Positions 1 to 7,476 of a stretch of 64,000 nucleotides of DNA are shown here, in pieces. The DNA is from Halalkalibacillus halophilus DSM 18494 (lineage in GTDB: Bacteria; Bacillota; Bacilli; Bacillales; Alkalibacillaceae). The notes below the pieces were generated by a model. The model was not told the DNA's origin, did no database searches, and worked only from the letters and a program-made list of their open reading frames with translations. The stretch lies in the NCBI RefSeq assembly GCF_000423105.1, contig NZ_AUHI01000004.1, positions 186,001 through 250,000 of the forward strand. The letters are read 5' to 3'. The stretch's first letter is position 1, and each line of letters opens with the position of its first letter. The translations under genes and the position numbers were made by a program.

Positions 1-88
1 TGTAAAACGCCATTTTGAAATAGAGATGTTCCTTGTACGGTCATTTTCCTAATAGTTTACTTTTATCCCAGCATTCAATTGATTTTTC

Positions 89-1302
89 TTATTCCTTCAT
101 TAAAATAGGTCCAGTAAGTTCTTGTTTCATTAACTTTTTTCGTACAACAGGCTTTAGACAAGCATAATATGCATTGGAAGCACGCTCTTCTATATCCATG
201 AGGGGGTGCTTTATTTCTTGAATGTTTGAAATTAGAGGAATATCTAATTTCTTTTTTGTTGATTTATAAATGAACGCCCTTGGTTATTCATGCCTAGAAT
301 TCTCACATAAGGAAGCAGTTCACCAATATAGGTATCCATATCTTCCTTCGTTGTGTGAGTTAATAGGTGAATAAACATTCTTTGAAGTCTCGTCCATGTG
401 TATCGTTTGGTTTTTAATAACTGCATCCAATGCTCAAAAGTAGTTGCAGTCTTAGAAGTTTCTTTTAATCGATACTCTAGACCTTCAATCATTCCGTGAT
501 ATAAACGTAACTCTTGAACTGATTTTATTTGTACTAAATATTGTAAGAAATCAAAGTAGGTTTCAAATGCATGCCATTTCCCGTTTTGAGTTAAATAATT
601 CTCTAAAACCTCAATAGTTGCTGGAGGTAGTGCTGCATTTGCTTTTGAAGTGATCATATTTTCTTGAATGATTTCTTTTCTAATGCTAGTCGCACTTGCG
701 ATGCTTGTATCAATGTGTTGGTCATGATAGTGGTTTTCTGTTCTCTTTATAGTATGGATGTCCATGGAAGCGTTTAATTCTTTAGCTGCTTTTACATAAC
801 TAAAACCGAGAATATTATTCGGTTGACTTAAGTCCAATTCTCCTTCTGTTAACCCAATGGACTCATAAGCATAAGTGCTTGCTTTAGGAAATGAAAACCC
901 TTCGTCTAAATATCTATGTAAAATCGATTGAAATTTGTTTTCATGTTCTTTAAAATGCAAGTACCCCTTCATAAATGGGTCGATTTTACCGGATTCACTT
1001 CCAAAACAAACTGTATCAACATTTAGTGCTTGAAGTACTGCAATAGATCCATGTGCAAATAAATCAGCAGATTGGACAGCATATAAATAAGGAAGTTCAA
1101 TTACGAGGTCGACACCATTTTTAAGAGCCGCTCTTGTGCGGGAGAACTTGTCAATAATTGCAGGCTCGCCACGTTGAAGAAAATTACCGCTCATAACTGC
1201 GACTGTAATGTCAGCGTTGGTTTCTTCTTTGGACTGAGTTACATGGTAGAGATGTCCATTATGAAATGGGTTATATTCAACTACTACACCGCATGCACGC
1301 AC
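89..1302 (-). pseudogene. tmcAL: tRNA(Met) cytidine acetate ligase TmcAL (YlbM family), frameshifted near the 3' end
   Basis: The family uses acetate and ATP to form N4-acetylcytidine at the wobble position of elongator tRNA(Met). The N-terminus carries the nucleotidyltransferase HIGH-type motif NPFHNGH (residues 11-17) and the following SGNFLQRGEPA block. The gene starts at GTG 1302 after an AGGATG ribosome site. The open frame stops at 244-246 after 352 codons, short for a family of about 400. The adjacent frame from about 250 down to a stop at 89-91 encodes a natural C-terminus (KLDIPLISN through ERASNAYY to LTGPILMKE). One extra base in the A6 run (positions 252-257, T6 on the plus strand) would restore about 404 residues. 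The cause could be a real mutation, sequencing error or slippage. Family identity is confident; the state of the gene is uncertain. Confidence 0.85.
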
Positions 1303-1446
1303 TTTATCACATCCTATAATAAATTATTAGTAAAATAAGTGTATCATGTACGTTGCTTTTTTTGTAAAATGAATAATAATTTTAGACGTTAGACTCGAAC
1401 TATTATATAATAGAGTTTCATGCTATCTTGCTGTTAAGAAAAAATG

Positions 1447-1475
1447 TTGACAAAAGTAGTTTTTCCTTTTAAAAT
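1447..1475 (+). promoter_or_regulatory. sigma-A promoter for yceD-rpmF
   Basis: TTGACA at 1447-1452 is followed by a 17-bp spacer and TAAAAT at 1470-1475, close to the housekeeping consensus. It lies 27 bp upstream of the yceD start and would drive yceD and rpmF together. Confidence 0.75.
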
Positions 1476-1502
1476 AACTCTTGTTGCCTTGAGGTGATTA
1501 TA

Positions 1503-2051
1503 ATGAAAATTGCATTACAACGAATAAAGGTAAATGAGCCTTATTCTTTCTCGGAAACAGTGGACGTGTCAGAGCTTGAACAGATGGATAATGATATCCG
1601 CCATATTGGAGAAGTGAATGTAAATGGAGATGCAAATGTAGACAAAGATCTATACCATTTCCGCATTCGAATAAAGGGGACGATGGTCTTGCCGTGTGCT
1701 CGAACATTAGTGGATGTGCCCTATCCATTTGAAGTTGAAGTCTATGAACAATTTACTACTGCGAGCTATAAAGCATCAGAAGAAGAAGAAATTCATTTTG
1801 TTGACCGAGAAGTCCTTGACTTAATGCCTTATATCAAGGAAAATATTCTATTGGAAGTACCACTTCGTGTATTCAGTAATGATACTCAAATTGAAGATGT
1901 TGTACCTGAACAAGAAGGGTTTACTGTTTTGGAAGAAGATACTTATCTAGAGCAGGAAGCAATTCAACATGAAAAATTTGAAGAAGAATCAAAAGAAAAA
2001 GTGGATCCTCGACTTTCGTCATTAAAGGATTATTTTAATAATAACGAATGA
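1503..2051 (+). CDS. YceD family protein (DUF177, YlbN)
   Basis: This 182-residue protein belongs to the DUF177/YceD family, which is nearly always encoded just before rpmF and is linked in other organisms to 23S rRNA accumulation; its molecular role is not settled. The region FRIRIKGTMVLPCARTL in the first third is typical of the family, and the tail is acidic. I chose ATG 1503 because GAGGTG (1491-1496) sits six bases before it; the in-frame GTG at 1494 lies inside that ribosome site. rpmF follows after 56 bp, so the pair is probably one transcript from the promoter at 1447. Confidence 0.85.
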   Translation: MKIALQRIKVNEPYSFSETVDVSELEQMDNDIRHIGEVNVNGDANVDKDLYHFRIRIKGTMVLPCARTLVDVPYPFEVEVYEQFTTASYKASEEEEIHFVDREVLDLMPYIKENILLEVPLRVFSNDTQIEDVVPEQEGFTVLEEDTYLEQEAIQHEKFEEESKEKVDPRLSSLKDYFNNNE

Positions 2052-2107
2052 TAAGTTTGATTCCCTAGTGGAAGAGGATTGTTTTTAATTTAAGGGAGGT
2101 GTAACAC

Positions 2108-2281
2108 ATGGCAGTACCAAAGAGAAAAACTTCTAAAAAAGTTAAGCGCCAGCGTCGTACGCACAAAAAGCTTTCGTTACCAGGTTTGGTAGAATGTAAA
2201 AATTGTGGGGATCACGTAAAACAACACCACGTCTGTAAATCATGTGGGCATTACAACGGGAAAGAAGTTGTTGAACAGTAA
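2108..2281 (+). CDS. rpmF: 50S ribosomal protein L32
   Basis: This 57-residue protein starts MAVPKRKTSK and is rich in Lys and Arg, as expected for L32 of the large ribosomal subunit. Two CxxC pairs (Cys30/Cys33 and Cys43/Cys46) form the zinc ribbon, so this is the zinc-binding form. The ribosome site GGGAGGTG lies just upstream of ATG 2108. It is co-transcribed with yceD and ends at a hairpin terminator eleven bases after its stop codon. Confidence 0.97.
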   Translation: MAVPKRKTSKKVKRQRRTHKKLSLPGLVECKNCGDHVKQHHVCKSCGHYNGKEVVEQ

Positions 2282-2291
2282 TTTTGAAATG

Positions 2292-2319
2292 GATGTCTCT
2301 ATTGGAGGCATCTTTTTTT
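2292..2319 (+). terminator. Rho-independent terminator after rpmF
   Basis: GATGTCTC (2292-2299) and GAGGCATC (2305-2312) pair over eight positions with one G-U, around a five-base loop, followed by seven T residues. Confidence 0.85.
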
Positions 2320-2406
2320 ATACATAGAATGAAGCATGTCTAATTAAAATCATACATACTAAACCAGGCATCTGGTTATATAACTTTAATGGAAGAAGGT
2401 AATTTT

Positions 2407-3165
2407 TTGAGTAATAAAGTAGTCTTAAGACATTATGAAAAATATTCCGTACTTACTATAAATAGACCTGAGAAAAGGAATGCTATTTCCTCCGATGTGA
2501 TTGCATTGTTAGACAGATGTTTAGATGAAATAATTGCTAGTCCATCCACAAGATTATTAATCATAAATGGTAGCGGTAATCAGGCTTTTTGTGCAGGTGG
2601 TGATTTAAATGAATTTCATGGGGATATGTCTGAAGAAGAGGCTTATACACTGCTTTCTTCCATGCAGCATGTTTTGTGGAAGTTATTCACCTTACCAATT
2701 CCAACCATTGCTTGGATGAATGGCAGTGCGCGTGGTGGTGGTATGGAAATTGCTTCAGCTTGTGATTTTCGATTTGTGAGACCTGACTCAAGTTATGGCT
2801 TCACCCAAGGTCAATTAGGTATTGCGACTGGTTGGGGAGGGGGAACTTTATTATATAAAAGAATCGAAGCCCAAATAGCATTTTATTGGTTGATCGAAGC
2901 AGGGATTAAAAGTGCAGAAGAGTTACACTCAGCTGGCTTTGCCCAAGAGATAATGGAGGACGCTGAAATAGATGTTACAAACATTTTACTTCGACCTTTT
3001 ACTCAAAGGAGTAATCAACAACTAAGGCATTGGAAGTCACAATGGTTAAGGTCTTTAAATCTTAATGAATTGAAAGATCAAATGAATGAAGAGGTAAGAG
3101 CGTGCAGTAAGTTATGGGTAAGTGAAGAACATAAGGTGGCAGTCAAAAACTTCTTTAAGAAATAA
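2407..3165 (+). CDS. Enoyl-CoA hydratase/isomerase family protein
   Basis: This is a 252-residue crotonase-fold protein. It shows the N-terminal NRPEKRNAIS motif, the first oxyanion-hole segment AFCAGGDLNEF, and the second oxyanion-hole segment around ARGGGMEIASACDFRF. The family covers CoA-thioester hydratases, isomerases and hydrolases, and the sequence does not reveal the substrate. I place the start at TTG 2407 because GAAGAAGG (about 2392-2399) lies seven bases before it; the ATG at 2389 overlaps that ribosome site and has none of its own. Single gene between two terminator hairpins; B. subtilis has ylbO (rsfA) at this place instead. Confidence 0.8.
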   Translation: MSNKVVLRHYEKYSVLTINRPEKRNAISSDVIALLDRCLDEIIASPSTRLLIINGSGNQAFCAGGDLNEFHGDMSEEEAYTLLSSMQHVLWKLFTLPIPTIAWMNGSARGGGMEIASACDFRFVRPDSSYGFTQGQLGIATGWGGGTLLYKRIEAQIAFYWLIEAGIKSAEELHSAGFAQEIMEDAEIDVTNILLRPFTQRSNQQLRHWKSQWLRSLNLNELKDQMNEEVRACSKLWVSEEHKVAVKNFFKK

Positions 3166-3168
3166 AAA

Positions 3169-3200
3169 ATCCGAACAGATTCTATATGAATCGTTCGGAT
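3169..3200 (-). terminator. Terminator for the GNAT gene, shared convergent hairpin
   Basis: The inverted repeat ATCCGAACAGATTC / GAATCGTTCGGAT pairs over 13 bp with one bulged A around a five-base loop. On the minus strand it is followed by TTTTTATTTC, so it mainly ends the minus-strand gene; on the plus strand there is no T-run. Confidence 0.75.
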
Positions 3201-3210
3201 GAACATCTGA

Positions 3211-3687
3211 TTAATCTTCTGTTTTTTCTCTCGCGCCTTGAGGTAGCCATATAAATGGATTTTCTCCGAAGTCACGTTCCATTTCATACGTAGCTGGTTG
3301 GAAGCCCATCTTTTCCCAAAAGCCATGAGAATTCACGCGTGCATTTGTTTTGATCGGTAAGTTAAATTCCTTAGCAAAAGAAACAAGTAGTTCACCGTAG
3401 CCGTTCTCACGATAACTTTCAAGAACTTCTAATTTCCATAATTGGAGAAAGTCTTGAGGTGGTTCGAAATAGTGATCATACTTTTGTCCAACACGATATA
3501 GACTCATTCTAGCAACTAATTCATCTCCAAAATAGATTCCATAAAATGGGGATTCACTATTATTTTCGATCATATTATTTTCTAATTCTTCAAGCATAGA
3601 AAGCTCCTGGATGCCGTACTCTTTAAACTTTTTAAATTCTTCTAATGTTTTGAAGTTAATTAGTAAAGGTTCTACTTTTACAGCCAT
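3211..3687 (-). CDS. GNAT family N-acetyltransferase (YlbP-like)
   Basis: A 158-residue protein of the Gcn5-related acetyltransferase superfamily, matching B. subtilis YlbP in size and position. The acetyl-CoA region is recognisable from the LWKLEVLESYRENGYGELL segment (about residues 87-105), followed by a FWEKMGFQP motif typical of the GNAT C-terminal half. The target of acetylation is unknown. ATG 3687 is preceded by AAGGAGGAAG, an excellent ribosome site, and by a good sigma-A promoter. It is transcribed alone, against its neighbours. Confidence 0.85.
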   Translation of the reverse strand: MAVKVEPLLINFKTLEEFKKFKEYGIQELSMLEELENNMIENNSESPFYGIYFGDELVARMSLYRVGQKYDHYFEPPQDFLQLWKLEVLESYRENGYGELLVSFAKEFNLPIKTNARVNSHGFWEKMGFQPATYEMERDFGENPFIWLPQGAREKTED

Positions 3688-3717
3688 TTCTCTTCCTCCT
3701 TCATACGTCTGTCCATA

Positions 3718-3745
3718 ATTATAGTATAAAAAACCGGAACTGCAA
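3718..3745 (-). promoter_or_regulatory. sigma-A promoter for the GNAT gene
   Basis: On the minus strand TTGCAG (3745-3740), a 16-bp spacer and a perfect TATAAT (3723-3718) lie about 30 bp ahead of the start codon. Confidence 0.75.
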
Positions 3746-3856
3746 ATGAACTTACTTAGAATAAAACGAATGGTGGATTATCTTGTTATGATTTAATAGA
3801 ATAAAGGGTGGGTTTAAAGATTTAAATAGACATGTGATCGTGAGGGGGATTTTATA

Positions 3857-4741
3857 ATGAACATTGGGGTAATTGGAGCAGGAGCAGTCGGCATGCTAAT
3901 AGCTGCAAAGTTTTCACAGCAAGGACATGAAGTTACATGCTATGTGAAACGAGAATCTCAATATAAATTAATCAACGATTATGGAATAATTTATAATGGA
4001 ACTTCAGTAAAAGTTAAAGCGGCCATGTTCCCAAATATCACATCACATGATTTAATTATTGTAGCAACAAAACAACATAATATAGACGAAGTGATTGAAC
4101 AGTTGTGCTTACTATCAAATAAGACGATATTATTTGTACAAAATGGAATGGGCCATATTGAGAAAGTGAAAAAAATACCAAGCCAAGTGTATATCGGTAC
4201 ATGCGATCACGGTGTAGAGAGAAAATCTGATTATACGATCCTCCATCATGGACAAGGAGAAATTAATTTTTCAGTCGGTGGTGTAAATGCTTTAGAGGAA
4301 AAAGATAACGTATTAAGCCGACTAAACTCAGAACAATTTCCCATTTCTCATGAACCAAATCTAGAGCGGATTTTGTATCGCAAGTTGGTTGTGAACTGTG
4401 TGGTGAACCCATTAACGGCAATTTTTCATGTTAAGAATGGTGCTATACTAGTACCTGAAATGAAGGGAATTGCATATAAGTTAACAGAAGAAGCATGTAT
4501 GGTGTTACATATGAATCTTGATGAAATGTGGGATGAGGTTTTAAGAGTATGTAGAAACACATCTGAAAATATATCATCCATGTTAAGCGATATAATGAAC
4601 GGAAATCCAACAGAAATAGATCATATGAATGGATATCTTATTGATCATAATCCTGATCATGTACTTTTACCTAGTCATGAATGGGTAGTCAAGATGGTTC
4701 ATGCAAAAGAAAAATTAAAAGGAGAATACATGTTGTCATGA
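3857..4741 (+). CDS. panE: 2-dehydropantoate 2-reductase (ketopantoate reductase)
   Basis: This 294-residue enzyme would reduce ketopantoate to pantoate with NADPH in the pathway to pantothenate and CoA. The N-terminal Rossmann fold shows GAGAVGMLIAAKFSQQG (residues 7-23). The central FVQNGMGH segment and the YRKLVVNCVVNPLTA helix, which carries the conserved Lys and Asn, are the usual PanE/ApbA landmarks. The family also includes paralogues acting on other 2-keto acids, so the substrate is inferred. GAGGGGG before ATG 3857 is a strong ribosome site. The position corresponds to B. subtilis ylbQ. Its stop overlaps the next start as ATGA. Confidence 0.85.
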   Translation: MNIGVIGAGAVGMLIAAKFSQQGHEVTCYVKRESQYKLINDYGIIYNGTSVKVKAAMFPNITSHDLIIVATKQHNIDEVIEQLCLLSNKTILFVQNGMGHIEKVKKIPSQVYIGTCDHGVERKSDYTILHHGQGEINFSVGGVNALEEKDNVLSRLNSEQFPISHEPNLERILYRKLVVNCVVNPLTAIFHVKNGAILVPEMKGIAYKLTEEACMVLHMNLDEMWDEVLRVCRNTSENISSMLSDIMNGNPTEIDHMNGYLIDHNPDHVLLPSHEWVVKMVHAKEKLKGEYMLS

Positions 4742-5106
4742 TTACTACTGTGATTGCTTATTTAGCAACTATACCTTTTTTAACATTCTTTTTATTATTT
4801 ATAGTTGTTAAAAAAATAACCAATAAAGCAACTCGATCCACAAAAATCGCTGCCGATTGGACATGTGTTTTATTTTTAATTTCGGTAAATGGTTTGGTTT
4901 TTATGTTATTTGATTATTCTATTTTATGGGAATCAGTATTGGCATATATGGTTTCCATAGCCATAGTACTTACTATTCAATGGAGAAATGAAGAGGAAAT
5001 CTACTTGTTTAGGGCATTTAGAATTGTTTGGCGAGGAAGCTTTATATTGCTCTCTTTAGGGTATCTAGTATTAATGACTCTAGCAATCTATTTAGAACTT
5101 ACATAA
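4738..5106 (+). CDS. DUF3397-type integral membrane protein
   Basis: A 122-residue, very hydrophobic protein with about four predicted membrane segments (near residues 3-24, 42-60, 63-80 and 98-118) and short charged loops such as KKITNKATRSTK. In size, topology and location between panE and bshC it fits the uncharacterised DUF3397 family of Bacillaceae; I recognise it mainly by context. The start at ATG 4738 overlaps the panE stop by four bases, suggesting translational coupling; AAAAGGAG lies 13 bases upstream, which is long. A weak hairpin (AAACAGA at 5105-5111, TCTGTTT at 5123-5129) follows the gene. Function unknown. Confidence 0.65.
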   Translation: MITTVIAYLATIPFLTFFLLFIVVKKITNKATRSTKIAADWTCVLFLISVNGLVFMLFDYSILWESVLAYMVSIAIVLTIQWRNEEEIYLFRAFRIVWRGSFILLSLGYLVLMTLAIYLELT

Positions 5107-5221
5107 ACAGATAAAGTGAAAGTCTGTTTCATTTTCGATACAATAAGAATGTTCTAATATATTTCTATTTTATAAAACATAAATTTCATAGTCTTTAGAT
5201 AGAGAAAAGGAAGGTCGCCGG

Positions 5222-6853
5222 ATGATAGGACATGCAGCTACTTTAAATAACCAAACAAAATTAATGCACGATTATCGTAATAGGGAGGAACTAATTTATT
5301 CCCATTTTGATTACGATCCCTTTCAAATAAAAAGTTTTCATGTGAGACATCAATCGTTGATGAAGAATAATTATCAGCGAGAAAAACTTGTAGACATCAT
5401 TAAATTACAGCAAGAGAGGTTCGGTTCCTCTGATGCGACAGATGTAAGTTTGAATAAACTTCTTCAAGACGAGTCCACAGTGATAATTGCTGGTCAACAA
5501 GCCGGCCTACTCACAGGTCCTGCTTATACTATTCATAAAATTGTTTCGATCATTAAACTTGCAAAAGAACAAGAGTCGTACTTAAACAAACCGGTTATAC
5601 CTGTTTTTTGGATTGCAAGTGAAGATCATGATTTCTCTGAAATTAACCATATCTACAAATCAACAGATGATGATCTAGAGAAGTTTTCAATAAATGATGA
5701 AGACTTAATGAGTGATAAGCGTTCTATTTCCGATCGTAAATTGCCAGAAGACATAAACCAGTGGTTAAATGAAATTTTAGTTAGTTTGCAGGAAACAGAA
5801 AATACTCATCACTTACAAGAATTATTTTTCGATGCTGCAAAACAGAGTGAGACGTATGTAGATTTCTTTGGAATTATAATAAATAAAATGTTTGAAGAAG
5901 AAGGTTTACTGCTCTTCGATGCTAACGCGAAGGAAGTAAGGGAAATCGAATCATCTTATTTCAATGAAATAATACAAAATCAACATGAAATTGCTACAGG
6001 AGTAGTAAATGATTTAAATGAACTTGAAAACAAAGGTTATCAAGTAGCCTTAGATGTATCTAGTAATGATGCACATTTATTTTATCATGACAAGGAAGGC
6101 AATCGTCTGATACTGGAAGTGAATGAAGAAGGTAACTTTCAAACAAAGGATTTAGAATTTAAGTTTACGAAACAAGAATTAATAGAGATTTCAGAAAATC
6201 AACCTTATTTGTTAAGTAATAATGTAGTTTCTAGACCAATTATGCAAGAGTTTTTATTTCCTGTTCTTGCTTTTGTCGGTGGACCTGGTGAGATATCTTA
6301 TTGGTCAACGTTCAAATCAGCATTTTCTAGTTTATCTTTAGAACTGCCAATAGTGACCCCACGTTTATCTTTTACGTTGATGAGTAAATCAGATGAATTG
6401 TATTTGAAGCGATACGGGTTATCCTTTGAAGAATTAATTAATAATGGCAGTTACCCTTTTCAGTTGAATTGGTTAAAGAGACAAACTGCGCCACCATTAG
6501 AAGAATTACTGAATCAATTTAAAAAGAGTATCAACCAATCACATAAACCGGTGCAAGAAGCTGCGGAAGATATTTCCTCTGATATGTCTGCTTTAGCATC
6601 TACTAATTTGAAACGCATAGAGCAAGAAGTTGATTTCTTAGAAAAGCGAATGAATACGGAATTAAAAAGAAAAAATAAAGAAGTGATTGATCGATTCGAA
6701 CAATTAAATGTAAGGTATCATCCTAAAGATGGATTACAAGAACGAGTGTGGAATATTCTTTATTGGTTAAATGATTATGGGCTAAGTTTACCGTCAGATC
6801 TCACAAAGATTCCACCAAAGTGGGAGCAAGATCATCAAATCATCATCTTGTAA
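5222..6853 (+). CDS. bshC: Bacillithiol biosynthesis cysteine-adding enzyme BshC
   Basis: BshC performs the last step of bacillithiol synthesis, joining cysteine to glucosaminyl-malate; bacillithiol is the main low-molecular-weight thiol of Bacillaceae. The 543-residue length is close to the roughly 540 of the B. subtilis protein. Recognisable segments are IIAGQQAGLLTGPAYT (about residues 89-104), FWIASEDHDFSEI (about 129-141) and FVGGPGEISYW (about 350-360). The C-terminal third is a long charged coiled coil (KRIEQEVDFLEKRM). ATG 5222 follows AAAGGAAGG by about eight bases. It stands just before mraZ, as in B. subtilis. Confidence 0.93.
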   Translation: MIGHAATLNNQTKLMHDYRNREELIYSHFDYDPFQIKSFHVRHQSLMKNNYQREKLVDIIKLQQERFGSSDATDVSLNKLLQDESTVIIAGQQAGLLTGPAYTIHKIVSIIKLAKEQESYLNKPVIPVFWIASEDHDFSEINHIYKSTDDDLEKFSINDEDLMSDKRSISDRKLPEDINQWLNEILVSLQETENTHHLQELFFDAAKQSETYVDFFGIIINKMFEEEGLLLFDANAKEVREIESSYFNEIIQNQHEIATGVVNDLNELENKGYQVALDVSSNDAHLFYHDKEGNRLILEVNEEGNFQTKDLEFKFTKQELIEISENQPYLLSNNVVSRPIMQEFLFPVLAFVGGPGEISYWSTFKSAFSSLSLELPIVTPRLSFTLMSKSDELYLKRYGLSFEELINNGSYPFQLNWLKRQTAPPLEELLNQFKKSINQSHKPVQEAAEDISSDMSALASTNLKRIEQEVDFLEKRMNTELKRKNKEVIDRFEQLNVRYHPKDGLQERVWNILYWLNDYGLSLPSDLTKIPPKWEQDHQIIIL

Positions 6854-6878
6854 CCACTTTGTCCCCACTATTCCCCAC
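6854..6878 (-). promoter_or_regulatory. Inverted array of three GTGG boxes, possible second MraZ site
   Basis: CCAC occurs at 6854, 6865 and 6875, so on the minus strand three GTGG units follow each other with spacing of 10 and 11 bp, separated by GGAATA and GGACAAA-like linkers. This resembles the GTGG arrays of Bacillus mraZ promoters but in reverse orientation, starting directly after the bshC stop. MraZ binding is inferred from resemblance only. Confidence 0.4.
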
Positions 6879-6920
6879 AAAAAATATATTTAACAAATAT
6901 GTTGATATATCAAGGTTTAT

Positions 6921-6958
6921 AATGCATTTAGCTATAGGGCTAAATGCATTTTTTTTAT
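6921..6958 (+). terminator. Rho-independent terminator between bshC and mraZ
   Basis: AATGCATTTAGC (6921-6932) and GCTAAATGCATT (6939-6950) form a perfect 12-bp stem with a six-base loop, followed by eight T residues. It separates bshC from the dcw cluster. Confidence 0.93.
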
Positions 6959-6974
6959 TTTTTCTAAATATTGA

Positions 6975-6998
6975 GTGGTAGGAAGTGGAGGGATGTGG
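6975..6998 (+). promoter_or_regulatory. MraZ box: three GTGG repeats at 10-bp period
   Basis: GTGG appears at 6975, 6985 and 6995, exactly one helical turn apart. It lies 30-50 bp upstream of mraZ and beside a TAAACT (6999-7004) that could be the -10 element. MraZ proteins are known to bind tandem short G-rich repeats ahead of their own gene, so this is the expected autoregulatory operator of the dcw cluster. Confidence 0.7.
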
Positions 6999-7027
6999 TA
7001 AACTGAATGAAAAGGTAGGCGACGTCT

Positions 7028-7459
7028 ATGTTCATGGGAGAATTTCAACACAATATAGACACTAAAGGGCGCCTGATCGTCCCATCTAAGTTTCGGGAAG
7101 GGTTAGGTCAAACATTTGTCTTAACAAGAGGTTTAGATAAATGTTTATTTGCTTATCCTTTGGACGAGTGGAAAATTTTAGAAGAAAAACTTAAAAAGCT
7201 ACCGTTAACAAAGAAGGATGCTAGGGCATTTACAAGGTTCTTCTTTTCAGGGGCTATTGAATGTGAAATAGACAAGCAAGGAAGAATTAATGTCCCGTCC
7301 CCTTTACGCAACTATGCGACATTAGATAAAGAGTGTGTCGTTATTGGCGTATCCAATCGAGTGGAATTATGGGATAAAGAACAATGGGATGCTTATGTGG
7401 AAGAATCTGAAGACTCTTTTGCTGAAATTGCTGAAAACATGATGGATTTTGATATATAG
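7028..7459 (+). CDS. mraZ: Transcriptional regulator MraZ
   Basis: MraZ is an AbrB-fold DNA-binding protein that controls the dcw cluster from its own promoter. The 143 residues contain two copies of the SpoVT/AbrB-like domain: GEFQHNIDTKGRLIVPSKFR near the N-terminus and the matching ECEIDKQGRINVPSPLR around residues 78-94. The start at ATG 7028 (MFMGEF) agrees with the B. subtilis protein, with AAAAGGTAGG upstream. GTGG repeats that fit its operator lie immediately before it. It is the first gene of the cluster and is followed 17 bp later by rsmH. Confidence 0.97.
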   Translation: MFMGEFQHNIDTKGRLIVPSKFREGLGQTFVLTRGLDKCLFAYPLDEWKILEEKLKKLPLTKKDARAFTRFFFSGAIECEIDKQGRINVPSPLRNYATLDKECVVIGVSNRVELWDKEQWDAYVEESEDSFAEIAENMMDFDI

Positions 7460-7476
7460 AACAGTGAGGTGCTGAA

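Noticed and set aside
1..88. Gene at the left window edge
   Set aside because: Only 88 bases lie beyond the tmcAL stop; no frame with recognisable content could be supported.
244..260. Programmed -1 ribosomal frameshift in tmcAL
   Set aside because: The A-run is not in the phase of a classical X XXY YYZ slippery heptamer relative to the reading frame, and frameshifting is not known for this family; a simple indel is more likely.
3857..6853. Horizontally acquired island between rpmF and mraZ
   Set aside because: All genes are typical for this place in Bacillaceae, and base composition looks like that of neighbours; no integrase, tRNA or flanking repeats.
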